From Megascapheus bottae (Eukaryota > Chordata > Mammalia > Rodentia > Geomyidae): 64,000 nucleotides of DNA. The stretch is taken from NCBI GenBank assembly GCA_024803745.1, contig JANJXV010000020.1, positions 17,710,777 to 17,774,776 on the forward strand, given 5' to 3'. Position numbers and translations under genes: made by a program. This document shows positions 43,437-55,937 of this stretch, piece after piece (within the stretch, counting starts at the first letter, position 1; each line of letters starts with the position of its first letter). The notes beneath the pieces were generated by a model. It was not told the DNA's origin and ran no database searches. It saw nothing but the letters and a program-made list of their open reading frames with translations.

Positions 43437-44944
43437 CAACCATACAACAGACAAAGGCCTCATATCTAAAATATATCAACAGCTCAAAAAATTGAATCAG
43501 TCCAAAACTAATCTCCAAAGTAACAACCATCCCATTAAAAGATGGGCCAAAGACTTAAAGAAAGTCTTCTCTGAAGAAGAAACAAAAATGGCCTATAGAC
43601 ACATGAAGAAATGCTCAACATCTCTGGTCATAAAAGAAATGCAAATCAAAACAACTCTAAGATTCCACCTCACTCCAGTTAGAATGGCCAGGATCAAGAA
43701 AACTAATAACAACAGATGCTGGAGGGGATGTGGCCAGGAAGGATCACTACTACACTGTTGGTGGGAGTGCAAACTCGTTCAACCACTATGGAAAGCAGTA
43801 TGGCAGTTCCTCAAGAGACTAAACATAGAGCTCCCTATGACCCAGCAATTCCACTACTAGGCATTTACCCAATCATCCAGAAACAAAGACATACTAAATC
43901 CACCAGCACAACAAAGTTCATTGCAGCACTATTTACCATAGCAAAGATATGGAACCAACCTAGATGTCCCTCAGTTGATGAGTGGTATTTGTACACAATG
44001 GAATTCTATGCTGCTGTCAGAAAGAATGACATTGCCCCATTTTTTAGGAAATGGAAAGACTTATAAAAGATCATATTAAGTGAAGTAAGCCAGACTCAAA
44101 GGAACATAGGCTCAATGGTTTCCCTCATTTGTCATAATCAGTAGAAACCTTGGGCTCTCCTAGCAGAGATTTGCAATAGAGCAAAACCTTGATACATAAG
44201 GCCTTATAGTATGATGCTAAATGAAAGGATCTCTAGGATATAGAAACAAAAGCCATCTAATGAATGATTGTTGTCCTTAATGTACTATGTTATCTCTCAT
44301 CTCTTTTGCTGTCCCTTGGTTATCTCATATTGTTACAGTATCTCAGTTTGTTACCTGATATATCAGATATATTTGTATTTGGTTATTTGAAATTGGATAG
44401 GGAAGGGGGGAAAACAAGATGAGGGGTGGGGGTGGAGGGGAGGGAAATGGGGACCAAGGCATGTGAAAGGGTGTCAATGTATGGGAATTAATGCACCACC
44501 TATCTTGCAAATATCATGTAACGCTTCTATTAATTACAATTTAAAAAATATATGAAAAAATACAAAAATGAATTTTAAAAATACATTCTTAGTTCCCTCC
44601 TCCATAATATAAGCGGAAACCATTAGCGCATCTCTAAAGCCCCTTACAGCTCTGTGGCTAAAATTCAGTATTCTTTCCTTTAAAAACCTTTGAAAACTTT
44701 ATACTATTTTAGAGAAGAATAATACATCTCAATGTGATTGAACACTCATCTTGCCTTGGTTTTCAGTTCATTGTGTTTGTTTTGTTTCTAAAATCCTTTC
44801 TATCTTAAAGCAACCATTCACCATAATACAGGCACATTTAATGTTTTCAGTTATAAATGGATTAATTTTCTACTACTATAAAACAAGGTACTGTATTTGA
44901 TAGATGATAAAAGCTATACAAATATATGCTATTTTACTAGTTAG

Positions 44945-45480
44945 ATGTTTCTATAACAAAGTATCTCAAAATTATGAGATTACTATAACATTCATTTATC
45001 TCACAGTTCCTATGAGTTGGGAATAGGCCTTGATTAGCTTACTGCAGTTTGTTTCAGGATATCTCATAGGCTACAGCCAAGGTGATATGGCTGAAATCCA
45101 TCTCAATCATCACTTGGGGAAGACTTGTTTCCATGCTCTATTGAATGGTTGACATGATTGAGTTCTTCATGAGTCTCAGTCCTTATTGGCTGGCTAAATG
45201 CTGCTCCAGTTCCTTACATAGAGGCCTCTCCATAAGGCATCTCACAATGTGCTAACTTGCTTCATGGAAGTAAATGAGCAAGACTAGTCAGAGAATGAGA
45301 GAATATAAACTAGTCATGATCTGTATAACTCATCCCCGAATAACATCCCATCACATTTGCCATATAATCTTCTTACAGTCGTAACCGGCTTTTAAGCCAG
45401 TTATTAGGGAAAGAATTTCATAAGAGAATAAATAATGAGAGATGGGGATAAGGATCCTCCTAAGTGTGGATTAATCACCA
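44945..45480 (-). mobile_element. Possible ancient MLT1/MaLR-like LTR
   Basis: On the plus strand: CTATAACAAAGTATCTCAAA, TTATCTCACAGTTCCTATGA, TATCTCATAGGCTACAGCCA, GGCCTCTCCATAAGGCATCT and ACATCCCATCACATTTGCC. This is the order I associate with antisense old MaLR/MLT1-type LTRs in mammals. Very diverged; the family is tentative. Confidence 0.4.
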
Positions 45481-45614
45481 ACATAAAAAAGCAGCCTTAC
45501 ACACAAACCAAAACAGTAACAAGAATTAACCTCGTGATGAATAAGTCTACATATGTTTATCCCACATGAATACAAACTATTTCTAACTTTCCTTCCTGAT
45601 AGAAACTTCTAATG

Positions 45615-45838
45615 TGTGTGCTAGTTTTTGCACTTGAACTCATGACTTGGCTGCTATCCATGATCTTTTGTGCTCAGTGCTAGCACTCTCTCACAGCTCT
45701 ATTTTTGGCTTTTTGATGGTTAGGTGGAGGTAAGAGTCTCTCTGACTTTTTTGCCTGGGCTGGCTTCCACTGGTATTCCGCAGATCTCAGCCTCCTGAGT
45801 AGATATGGTTATAGGCATGAGCCATGGATGCCCAGCTT
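45615..45838 (-). mobile_element. Old B1-Geo type SINE
   Basis: In reverse orientation: GCACTTGAACTCATGACTTG, TGGGCTGGCTTCCACTGG, CAGATCTCAGCCTCCTGAGT and GGCATGAGCCATGG. The right module is badly eroded. Confidence 0.72.
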
Positions 45839-46107
45839 GATAGTGATTTTTATAAAAGATAAAATTTGTAGATTAAGGACTAGGTTCCATGTTCTTCTGT
45901 AATGTGACTGCAATTACTGCGTTCCTTATTTGATTGACTTTGTAGTAGTCTACTTTCATATTTGTGGAAGCATCTAGATATGTTGGGGGCTAAAAAATGG
46001 AGATATGATGGAACCATGACCCCTGAATCTGTTATTTATGTCATTTCAGGGAGTTAATATCTGTTAATTCTTCTTCCCAATATGGCAGCACATTAAAGCC
46101 ATGATGA

Positions 46108-46240
46108 GGGCCAGGAGTTTGTCCTAGTGGTAGAGTGCTTGCCAACATTCACGAAGACCCAGGTTCAACTCCTCAGTACTACATACAAAGTGCCCAGGCC
46201 CTGACTTCAGTCTCCAGGACTGGCAAAAAAAAAAAAAAAA
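46108..46240 (+). mobile_element. IDL-Geo SINE with internal deletion
   Basis: The left monomer is present to CAGTACTACATACA, then jumps to GTGCCCAGGCCCTGA at the end of the right monomer, losing about 85 bp. Poly(A) tail at 46225-46240. Either a deletion or a variant source. Confidence 0.82.
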
Positions 46241-46289
46241 GCAACGAAGACATCAAAGACCTGAGTGATACAACCAAGCCCATGAAACT

Positions 46290-47545
46290 AGCATTTATAT
46301 AACAGCTTAATGCACACTCATTTCAATCACAAATGGAACATTCTCTAAGATGGCCTATAAACTGATCCACAAAATAGTTTACCCTAAATTGAAGATTAAA
46401 ATTGCACAAAGTATACTCTCTGAGTACCATAGAATTAAATTAGAAACCAAGAGAAAACATGTGCCTGGAAAAGCCTCATATAATGAGAAGTTTAAAAAAA
46501 ATCATCTTTCTAAACTTTCTACAATTAATAGAAATAAAAACACAAGAAGAGCCAGAGAATACTTCGAATTCAACTAAAATGAAAACACACTTGGACACAG
46601 TAAAAACAGTGTTTTAAAAGAAATTTGTAGCCTAAAATAGTTGAAATAAATTAGAGAAAAATAAACACCAGTAATCTGAGCTTTAGTTTTAAGGTAGGAA
46701 AAAGACCACAAATTAAATCTAAAATAAGGGGCCTAATGGTAGAGTGCTTGCCTAGCAAGCCTGAAGACCCAGGTTTGATTCCTTGGGAATCAAACACGCA
46801 TACATAGTAAAGTGAGAAGCAGTACTGTGGCTCAAGTGTTAGAGCTCCAACTTTTTAGGAAGTAAACAAGAACAGATACATGGAATTGCTTCAAACTAAA
46901 AAGCTTTTGCACATTAAAGGAAACAGTTATCAGAATGAAGACACAATCAACAGAATAGGGGAAAATCTTTACTGTTTTTTTCATTGAATAAGCAATAAAT
47001 ATCCAGAGAATATAATGAGCTCAAAACTTATAAACCAAAAGAATCAATTGGGTTATTATTCAGTTACTAAATGGAAAAATAAACTGAATACATAGCTTCA
47101 AAAGTACCAATGCTAATAAATACTTGAAGAAATGTTTGACAACCTTAACCATAAAGGAAATACATATCAACATAATATTAACATTCCGTTCACTATAATC
47201 AGAATGGCTACCATCAAGAAAATAAACAACAATAAATGTTGGTTTGGATGTAGAAAAAAAGGAAATCATACACTGTTGCTGGGAATAAATGAAATTAGTA
47301 TAGTTAATATGAAAACTAGTATGGAGGTTCCTCAAAAACCAGCAGTAACAAAAAGAAACCTAGTATATTACCCTGCTATATCACTCTTGGACTTCTACTC
47401 AGAAAAAAATGCAAGTGACCAGGCAATAGAAATACAAATTTTGAAAATTTGACACCAAATCAACAAAAATCCAAAAACAAATTACAAAAACACTAATAAC
47501 TGTTGTATCAGAATTCAGACATGTGGAAACAGAAGCCACATTTTG
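46290..47545 (+). mobile_element. Ancient L1 ORF2 fragment, interrupted
   Basis: Pieces 46290-46725 (GGAACATTCTCTAAGATGGC, GAATTAAATTAGAAACCAAG) and 46860-47545 (TTCAAACTAAAAAGCTTTTG, CAGAATGGCTACCATCAAGA). The order is endonuclease/RT region, then C-terminal ORF2, with a long internal gap. More diverged than the geomyoid L1s. A SINE sits between the two pieces. Confidence 0.65.
46727..46858 (+). mobile_element. Truncated IDL-Geo SINE
   Basis: GGGGCCTAATGGTAGAGTGC, then GACCCAGGTTTGATTCC and the beginning of the right half (GGCTCAAGTGTTAGAGCTCC), after which the element stops without a tail. Confidence 0.78.
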
Positions 47546-47993
47546 AGAGGTCAAATTAGGAGCTGGTGGCTGTAAGTAAACTCCTGTCTCAAAGGCCTAC
47601 AGCCCAGAATGTCTAGCACAAAGCTTTTAAGGGGGAAAAAAAATACATAAGCAGTATGAGAAATCTAAGAAAAGTATTATACATAAGCAAAGCCAACTAT
47701 CCAGAGAAATAATAAGGGGCAATCAGGTCTCAGTTATCTTGGGGAAGCACAACGTTCCTGGATCTTAACAACTCGAGACATATCTGCAGTCCAAAGAATA
47801 TCCTCTCTCACCTCTAGAGTTCTCAGAGAGTCCCCATCTTCTATTAAGATGCCAAGATGGCATTGCTCAGACCCAGTATCCATATTTCATAACAAAAAGA
47901 TATTCAGTACCTAGGTATGAATAAGGTAAAGAGGAACAGTTAGAAATGTAAGAAGGGTAGGAGAGGATGTAAGTAATAGAAGAGTTCTGTGCA

Positions 47994-48032
<39 letters not shown>

Positions 48033-49861
48033 TCTAAATTCTAAATTGGGAGAAGCTATGGGGACAAGGGATGAAGCTTTGATTTGGAAAGGAATACTGA
48101 GAGAGAGTAGGATTCAAAAGTATAACACAAGATTAGATGAGTGGAGGTAACAGGTCTATGCTGGAATATAGATAGTAAAAGGTAAATTACCTTTAACCAA
48201 TTTTAAGAAAAAGCCATTCAGCTCAACAAATTCAACATTCAAAATAACTGAACCTAAATAAGAAGACAAACTTTGAACCAATTAATAGGAATTTCCAGTT
48301 GCATCTGGATTCTGGGGGACTGAAGCTCTTTCTAGGGTGAAGAAACTACAGTCACCTAAATGCCCTTGCTCCCTGGTTTGGTAGAAATCCATGTTCTTCC
48401 GCTACCCAGTACAGCTGTTTACCAGCTTCTGCAGGCTCTGGCTTTCTGCTACAATATGGCTTTTGGGCAGATTAAATTCTTTTGCTGCCTCTCACCCACT
48501 GCAACCTCCCTTGACACATCCCTTATAACTGGTTTATGCACAAATTCTATAGCAAATTATCTATCAGATGTTAACCTGTGTGTGCTTGTCAGCTCTGGGC
48601 TCCTAGAGAAATTCTCTCAAGATGATGAATCTCTGTCATTTTTAGAGACGTGAAGAACACAGAATGTCTTAGTTCTCCTCATTTCAACCTCTTACAACAA
48701 ATTAACCCATACCTCCTGGAGCAGAAGAAGACTTTGGGGTTGTGTTTACTTTCCCCACTGCTGAGTTTGGCGATGCCTTAGGGAGCCAATTGTTCGGTCT
48801 TATCCAGGGTTACAGTCATCTAATTTCTTTCCCACAGTGGGAGAGCCAGGAGCTGGCTCAGGATTCAGAACCATTCTTATTCTTCTATGTTTGCTCCTCT
48901 GTACATTCCTGGGTCTGCCTTGTATTTTCCCCTTTCTTCCACTTTTTTGTGTCACTGGATTCTTCTCATTCACAGAGTAAAACTGGTATCTACTTTCAGG
49001 CTACCATCTTGCTCCCAAATCCAAGACTGGTTTTCCTTAAACACAATTTGTTTGAGAGAACGTAATCTATTTTTTTAAATATTTAAATTGTTTTGATTAA
49101 GTAGTGGAGCAAAGGCATTTCAATTCCATAAATCAGATTATGAGCACAATGCTTCTTGGACAATATCACCTTGTCCATTGTTTATTTTCTGCCCCCCATC
49201 CCTACTTACTGACAAGTTACATAGCTTATTTTTTTATATAATACATGTTGAATGCAATGACTGCCTTGGCTCACCTTTCCTCCCTACATTCCTCCGTTCC
49301 CTCTTTACCCCTCCCAACTGCACACACACACACACACCTTCTCAATTCATTTTGAGAAACATTTGAGACTTAATATGTAAAAGGTATTATTATAGATATT
49401 GGAATACCTCAAAGACTATACAAACTCCCTTTTATTCCCTTTTTTTATTAACAAAATGCTTCACCTAACTAGAAATGAAACAACCATTCACTTACCCATT
49501 TTGAGGTATAGTTTTACTGTTACCTCCTTTAAGGACACTATTTGATTTTTTTTTTAATTGTCAGAAAAATAGGGGACTTTTTGTTCTTCTGGAATTCTAA
49601 AAGAAGCATTCTAGAGGGCCATATTATATAAAATTTAAGAACTTCCTGATTTAGATTTTTTTAGGTAATTCTGGGACAAGGTTCTAAGAACATATCCAAT
49701 AACTAAATTGTTACCTATATATGTTAGAAATACAGTTAAACCTAACAGTTTAATATTTACTAAACCAACTCACTTTGTTATTTAATAAATTCTATTTGTA
49801 AAATGCATATAAAACTGAAGAATATGGAAAGTGTTATTCCCTTTTGATTGGAGATATTTTT
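47546..49861. other. Mostly unrecognised DNA
   Basis: Contains a (GT)n at 47999-48032 and a short (CA)n at 49321-49338. Overlapping frames at 48360-48653 and 48742-49078 are Leu/Ser/Phe-rich; the phrase ACCATCTTGCTCCCAAATCC near 49003 is reminiscent of old L1 or LTR ends, but I cannot assign it. About 49085-49330 resembles the old antisense L1-like blocks at 9555 and 58010. Confidence 0.4.
47999..48032. repeat. (GT)n microsatellite
   Basis: About 16 uninterrupted GT units following GCACGCAC. Confidence 0.95.
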
Positions 49862-50098
49862 GTTGTTGTTATTGGTCCTAGGACTTGAACTCTCAGCCTG
49901 GGCATTGTCCCTGAGCTCTTCAGCTCAAGGCTACTACCCTATCCCTTGAGCCACAGCGCCACTTCCAGTTTTCTAGTGGTTAATTGGAGATGAGAGTGTT
50001 ACGAATTTTAGTGCCTGGCTGGCTTTGAACCACAATCCTCAGATCTCAGCCTCCTGAGAAGCTAGGATTAAAGGTGTGAGCCACCAGCACCCAACTTT
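49862..50098 (-). mobile_element. B1-Geo type SINE
   Basis: Reverse complement of a complete copy: TTGTTGTT tail, CCCTGAGCTCTTCAGCTCAA, GCCACTTCCAGTTTTCTAGT, TTAATTGGAGATGAGAGTGT, GCTGGCTTTGAACCACAATC, GTGAGCCACCAGCACCCAAC. Confidence 0.88.
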
Positions 50099-50590
50099 TG
50101 TGGAGACTTTTAAGAAGCAGGATGTTATCAATTCACCTAAATGTGTCCATGCATGTTTCTTTGTTGCAAATGCCTTTTGTAAAATTAATTAAAATAATAC
50201 AAATTCATATAGTAGCTAATACTTGGCTGAATGAATAATTGTATTAATAAATTACAATTAATTGTATAAATGCTAGGAAAGCCAGTGAAAATTAATATAG
50301 AAGTAACATTTTGATGAGCAATTAAATGCAAGTAAAATTTTTTTGTCTATGTATCTCTCACTTTATCAACAAAGTAAGATCTCCAGGCCACAATTTAGTC
50401 AAATTTGGAATCTCTGCAGATCAATTTATACTGCAAGTTACTCCATATTATGAAGAAGACAAATGATTATACAAGCCAGGCCCTTTCAGAATACTAATTT
50501 CCCATCAAACTTCTAATCCCCATAAACTGGAGTCTCTCTTGTTTGAAAATGTGTTAGTCAACTAATACAAGTTTGATAGAATCAAATTTT

Positions 50591-50766
50591 TTGCCAGTCC
50601 TGGGCTTGAGCTCAGGGCCTGAGCACTGTCCTTGGACTTTCTCACTCTACCACTTGAGCCTCAGCACCACTTCCAGCTTTTTTCTATGTATTTGGTACCA
50701 AGAAATTGAACCCAGGTCTTCGTGCATGCTAGGCAAGCACTCTACCACTAGACCAAACTCTGGGCC
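50591..50766 (-). mobile_element. IDL-Geo SINE with 15-bp TSD
   Basis: Full-length except for a short gap in the right monomer (TTTCTCACTCTACCACTTGA lacks the usual AAGGCTAGAGC). Perfect TSD ATAGAATCAAATTTT at 50576-50590 and 50767-50781. Confidence 0.93.
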
Positions 50767-50781
50767 ATAGAATCAAATTTT

Positions 50782-53190
50782 AAAAGAGAAAGGTTTACTA
50801 AAAATCTAGGACGTTATGCACACTGAAAAATAATAGCACCTCTCATAATAGTCTGTGTCTGAAACATCGAAGCTTCATTCATGTGATAAGCTTACACAGT
50901 GACAATGAACTTGCATCAGTCAAGAAGTGTGAGTGAGAGGAGATGGGTGTTACTCTGGATATAAGCATTAGAAGTCACTATGCAGTTCATCACGTTTTGT
51001 TCTCCTTTAACAACTTGTTAAATTCTTGACAGTGGAACTTGTTCAACCTGGATCTGGAGTAAGAACCGTAAAACCACATTTAAGTTGCCTTGGGCTTATA
51101 CTATTATCAAGAAACAAATTTAGTGACTTCAAAGCATACAAGATTATCAGGATTTTTTTTATAACTTTCAGAATCATTTAGTCCATTCCAGATGAAACTT
51201 TAACAGTTTTCTTAAGACTTCTCATATATTTTCCAGTCACGCAGATGAATGATGTTCCTGGCTCTGTCCAGGACTCTGGACAGACACTTAACTTTTACAA
51301 GAATATGGTTATTTTTCATTCTGCATGTACTTTTTCTAATTCTCTAAATCAGTAGTTTAATGTAGTTCTAGTTGTGACTATTTGCCTTTCTTTGATCCAA
51401 TTAATATATATCTATTCACTGCATATACTTTAAAGGAAGGGGAATGAAATTCCAGGGGGCCTATTTCCAACTCTACCCTCCAACATACCATTTAGAATAA
51501 GCTATGTCAGTAATGGTTAGATGTCTTTAATCAATACCATTTAGAATAAGCTGTATCAGTAATGGTTAGATATTTGTAATCAATCAATGCCACATGCGGT
51601 AATGTTGGATTATTAAGTTACCTTGGTACATCCAGTAGACTTTGAGCCATGAATGTGAAATGAGTTGCATCCCCAGGTGAAGTCACACTTCTGTTTAGAG
51701 TTTCCATTTTACCTAAAAACTGCATGGAGATATTTTAAGCTCTGCAATGAGCCAGTAATAGACAGCAAGTGCCACAGGACACCAAATTTGTCCTAGATTA
51801 TTTTTATGAGAGATAATAGCATATTTTAGAAAGCTTTGGCATAGAAATTTAAGCTGTCTGTGACCTTTACTGGCTCTCTTCATGGTAATTATGTCAACTC
51901 CTACAAGAAAATTGATGTACATCAAAGTTTCCAGTCTCATCAAGATCCCCTAATGTGCCTTAAAGTAATAATAGATGACTTATATTCCTCCTTTAGAAGC
52001 TTAAATATAAAAGATATATCATTATCTAAAATATTATCTTTTGAATCTGACAGATATTACCTTTCTAAAATCATCTATGGCTTATATAAGTTTGAATAAA
52101 AATAGTAAATTTACCCTGTAGAAGCTAATATTTAATTACAAAGCTGATCTTTCAAATTGGCTGTATTTAATAAGTTCTACCTATAAATGCCAATAGCACT
52201 GTGGTTTAACTCAATAAGTTTACATATGTTGTCATTGTATTTTTCTTTATATACTGAAAAAAAATGTAAGAAAGAATAGATCACCCCTAAAATATTAGCC
52301 CTATTCCTCTATTCATCTAGATGAAAATACCATTGACTACCCAGCTACCCAAGGAAATCTGGAAATTATAATTAACTCTTTCATCTTTCTTTCCTTTCTA
52401 CAACCCATTGGTATTAATCTCTGTTTTTTTCTTTAAAGTGTCCTAAAGATCCCATTTTGATTCAACTGTTACTGCAACTAATTTGTCATATGTAACTGGC
52501 TAAGTTGTCACATGTAACTGATGTAAGTTTCTAAAGAAATGAGCTGAGCCAGAGATTATATGTAAGACATTTACTAGGGTGTGTCATTGAGATTGAAGCA
52601 TGTTAAAGGGGAAAGAAAGAGCCAAAATTGAATACAGAAATCTTGTACTCTGGTGCCCTCAAGAAAAACTTCAGCAAAATCCTTAAAGTGTTCTGACATG
52701 GAGATGGTCATCTTGAACCATACTAAAGTGGGGCAAGGGATAAGGCTTATATTTCCCTATATAAACAAGTTATTGAATGTGACCTGGGGAAGGACCTCAG
52801 AGTTACAAGAGGCTGCTCAGTCTATGTTATTTCTGAGATGTCTGGTCGCTAAGAACTTTCTGCTGGCAGAATTATCACATGGAAGAATTTTTTTCAAGTT
52901 TAAAGGGTAGCACATCACAAACATCTACTAAAGTCTGTTTTTTGCAATATTTTTATACACTCCATAAAAGTCCTATCACCAATTCCTCCAAAATTACATT
53001 GGCATCTTTTCCTAAAAGAGCTTAATAAGGGGAAAGCAGAGGAACAAAACCTTCATCTCTGTAGCTGGTGCCATAACTGATACCAAAAGTCTTTTGCTGA
53101 TAAACATTTTAGATTATTCTTACCTTTAATGAGTTCCTCTGCTAGATGTCATGTATTTTTGTATGTTATGATCTAAAGACAATATCCAAG
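50782..53190. other. Unique DNA, no gene seen
   Basis: No recognisable transposon except the 49-bp tandem duplication listed separately. Frames 51713-51943, 51860-52099 and 52653-52910 have no known features. Confidence 0.45.
51485..51582. repeat. 49-bp tandem duplication
   Basis: Two adjacent units (51485-51533 and 51534-51582) begin ATACCATTTAGAATAAGCT, share CAGTAATGGTTAGAT and end AATCA. They differ at a handful of positions. Confidence 0.9.
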
Positions 53191-53387
53191 GGGTGGGAGT
53201 TTGGCCTAGTGGTAGAGTGCTTGCCTAGCATGCACAAAGACCCGGGTTGGATTCCTCGGTACCACATACATTGAAAAAAGCTGAAAGTGGTGCTGAGGCT
53301 CAAGTGGTAGAGTGCTAAGCCTTGAGAAAGTCCAAGGACAGTGCTCAAGCCCTGAGCCCAAGCCCAGGACTGGCAAAAAAAAAAAAA
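53191..53387 (+). mobile_element. IDL-Geo SINE
   Basis: Complete dimer (GGAGTTTGGCCTAGTGGTAG; GCTCAAGTGGTAGAGTGCTA) with poly(A). A weak flank match ACAATATCCA / ACAATATTCA (from about 53179 and 53399) may be the TSD. Confidence 0.9.
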
Positions 53388-53476
53388 CCAAACCCATACA
53401 ATATTCATGTGGAGACTTCAGTCTACAGTCAGCATATCCTTCTCAGGCCTCAAGTGCTGTCTTTGTCCTTTCTTTT

Positions 53477-53965
53477 CTTTTTATTTTATTTTATTGTTGG
53501 AATAATGTATAGAGGCATTACAGTTACATTCATCAGGTGGTAGGTGCATTATTTCTCACACATTGATACCCCTTCTCATGTTTTTGTCCCCATTTCCCTC
53601 CCCAACCCCTCCCAATCCACTTGTTTTCCCCTCTACCCTTCCCTATTTCAAATAAACATATATACAATATATCAGGTAACAAAGTCAGGCACAGTAGCAA
53701 CATAAGATTAACCATAAGTTAAAAAAAGAGAAGAGAAATAACATAGTACATTAAGAACAACAATCACACAAGATAAAACCTCTGGTTTCCATATCGTATA
53801 GTCTCATCCTATATGACCTTATGTGCATAGGTTTTGAGCTATTATGATCCTCTATTAGGAGAGACCAAGATGTGTATTATTACAAATGAGGGAAACCATT
53901 GAGCCTTTGGGTCTGGCTTACTTCACTTAATTTGAGTTTTCCATTTCCTTATAAATGGGGTAATT
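53477..53965 (-). mobile_element. Older-subfamily L1 3' end
   Basis: Plus-strand reading: TTGTTGGAATAATGTATAGA, TCATCAGGTGGTAGGTGCAT, ACATTGATACCCCTTCTCAT, up to TTCCTTATAAATGGGGTAAT. The 3' UTR wording differs from the commoner subfamily (compare 58131-58545). Flanked by GTCTTTGTCCTTTCTTTT at 53459-53476 and 53966-53983. Confidence 0.88.
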
Positions 53966-53983
53966 GTCTTTGTCCTTTCTTTT

Positions 53984-55223
53984 TTTCATATTTTTTTTAT
54001 TGTAATTAATAGAAGGGTTACATTATATTCACCAGATAGAAGGTGCATTAATTCACATACATTGATACCCTTTCTCATGTCTTGGTCCCCATTTCCCTCT
54101 CCCCCACCCCTACCCTTCATCTTATTTTCCCCCCTTCCCTATCCAATTTCAAATAACCAAATACAAATATGTCCAATATATCAGATAACAAACTGAGATA
54201 CTGTAACAATATGAGATAACCAAGGGACAGCAAAAGAGATGAGAGATAACATAGTAACTAAAGGACAATAATCACTCATTATATGACTTTTGTTTCCATA
54301 TCCTAGAGGTCCTTTTAATTAGCATCATACTATATGGCCTTATGTGTCTAGGTTTTACTCTATAGTAAATCTCTGCTAGGAGAGCCCAAGGTTTCTACTG
54401 ATTATGACAAATGAGGGAAACCATTGAGCCTATGTTCCTTTGAGTCTGGCTTACTTCACTTAATATGATTTTTCCTAAGGCTTTCCATTCCCTTACAAAT
54501 GGGGCAATGTCATTCTTTCTGACAGCAGCATAGAATTCATTGTGTACATCTTGGTGATCCACTTATCAACTGAGGGGCATCTGGGTTGGTTCCATATCTT
54601 TGCTATGGTAAATAGTGCTGCAATGAACATCGTTGTGCTAGTGGATTTAGTGTGGCCTTGTTTCTGGACAATTGGGTAAATGCCTAGTAGTGGAATTGCT
54701 GGGTCATAAGGGAGCTCTATGTTTAGTCTTTTGAAGAACTACCATACTGCTTTCCATAGTGGTTGAACGAGTTTGTACTCCCACCAACAGTATAGTAGTG
54801 ATCCCTCCTGGCCACATCCCCTCCAGCATCTGTTGTTATTAGTTTTCTTGATTCTGGCCATTCTAACTGGAGTGAGGTGGAATCTTAGAGTTGTTTTGAT
54901 TTGCATTTCTTTTATGACCAGAGATGTTGAACATTTCTTCATGTGTCTATAGACCATTTTAGTTTCTTCTTCAGAGAAGACTCTCTTTAAGTCTTTGGCC
55001 CATCTTTTAATGGGATGGTTGTTACTTTGGAGATTAGTTTTGGATTGATTCAATTTTTTGAGCTGTTGATATATTTTAGATATGAGACCTTTGTCTGTTG
55101 TATGGTTAGTGAAGATCTTCTCCCATTCTGTAGGCTTCCTAATTAATTTACTAGCTATGTCCTTTGCCATACAAAAGCTCTGCAGTTCAATGCAGTCCCA
55201 CTTATCCAGCCTTTCTCTGATTT
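53984..55223 (-). mobile_element. Younger L1 adjoining the previous one
   Basis: Starts at the 3' UTR (TTTATTGTAATTAATAGAAG) and ends in ORF2 (ATCCAGCCTTTCTCTGATTT). Preceded by the same target sequence at 53966 and followed by a third copy, GTCTTTGTCCTTTCTT, at 55224-55239. Minus frame 54739-55170 (143 codons) is ORF2 C-terminus with [19 protein letters not shown], in which an H-C pair is partly lost (H to Y, C to Y). Confidence 0.9.
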
Positions 55224-55239
55224 GTCTTTGTCCTTTCTT

Positions 55240-55697
55240 ATATCAAATTTGGAGTCTACCAAAAAAAGTTTAAGGGGATATCAAAGTGTCAAATGCATTC
55301 CTCCCTGCCTTGCTAGACAAAAGAGGCCTACATTTTCTCTAATTACTAGTGTCAATTGCCCCCTACAAACATGGCAGCTCCCTTTCCTCCATTCTGGTCC
55401 CTTGCTACAAGCATAATGAAGTATCCAAGCATCAGGTGAAGAGCTTACAGGCAAATGAGACTCTTGGGTTTCTTTGCAGTAGAGTTTTCCCTTTGGGAAT
55501 CAGATCTCTAAATTCACAAATACTGGAGTTGTTAAAATAAAAAGCTCCACCCTCACCCCTCATGCTTGCTTTGGTTTCTTATGATTCTTAAACTAAAACA
55601 GACTCAAAATAGAATTTTCCAAAATTGGAACTATGGCATTTGGGACTTTTTTTTTACTATGGGAGAAGTTATTCAATGCATTATAAAATAGATAACA
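55240..55697. other. Unique DNA, no gene seen
   Basis: No coding or repeat signal that I can defend. Confidence 0.45.
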
Positions 55698-55937
55698 GCA
55701 TCCTGGTGCTGGAGGCTTACACCTGTAATCATAACTACTCAGTAGGCTGATATCTAAGGATTGTCATTTGAAGCCAGCTCAGGCAGGAAAGTATATGAGA
55801 TTCTTATATCCAACTAGAAGCCAGAAGTGACACAATGGCTCAAAGTGGTAGAGTGCTAGCATTGAGAGAAAAATCTCTCGTACAGCTTCCAGGCCCAGAG
55901 TTCAAGCCCCACAACTAACAAAATAAATAAATAAAAT
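55698..55937 (+). mobile_element. B1-Geo type SINE
   Basis: GGCTTACACCTGTAATCATA, GTAGGCTGATATCTAAGGAT, the CAACTAGAAGCCAGAAG linker, ATGGCTCAAAGTGGTAGAG and an AAAT-unit tail. Moderately diverged. Confidence 0.82.

Larger units (their letters stand above)
41077..44560 (+). mobile_element. L1 split by an LTR element
   Basis: Left piece 41077-41159 (CATTAAACTGGAGAGCTTTT to AGAAGATCTTCAT); right piece 43431-44560 (CTTCATCAACCATACAACAG to the 3' UTR end). In ORF2 order the pieces join exactly once the LTR element and one CTTCAT are removed. A weak TSD, TACAAAAGTG (41067-41076) and TACAAAAATG (44561-44570), may flank it. Two overlapping plus frames (43492-43860 and 43716-44066) in different phases hold the cysteine-rich [19 protein letters not shown] and the C-terminal end of ORF2, so a frameshift lies between them. 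Dead copy. Confidence 0.88.

Noticed and set aside
48360..49078. Run of plus frames as a possible gene
   Set aside because: Several phases overlap, composition is biased and no domain or splice structure is visible.
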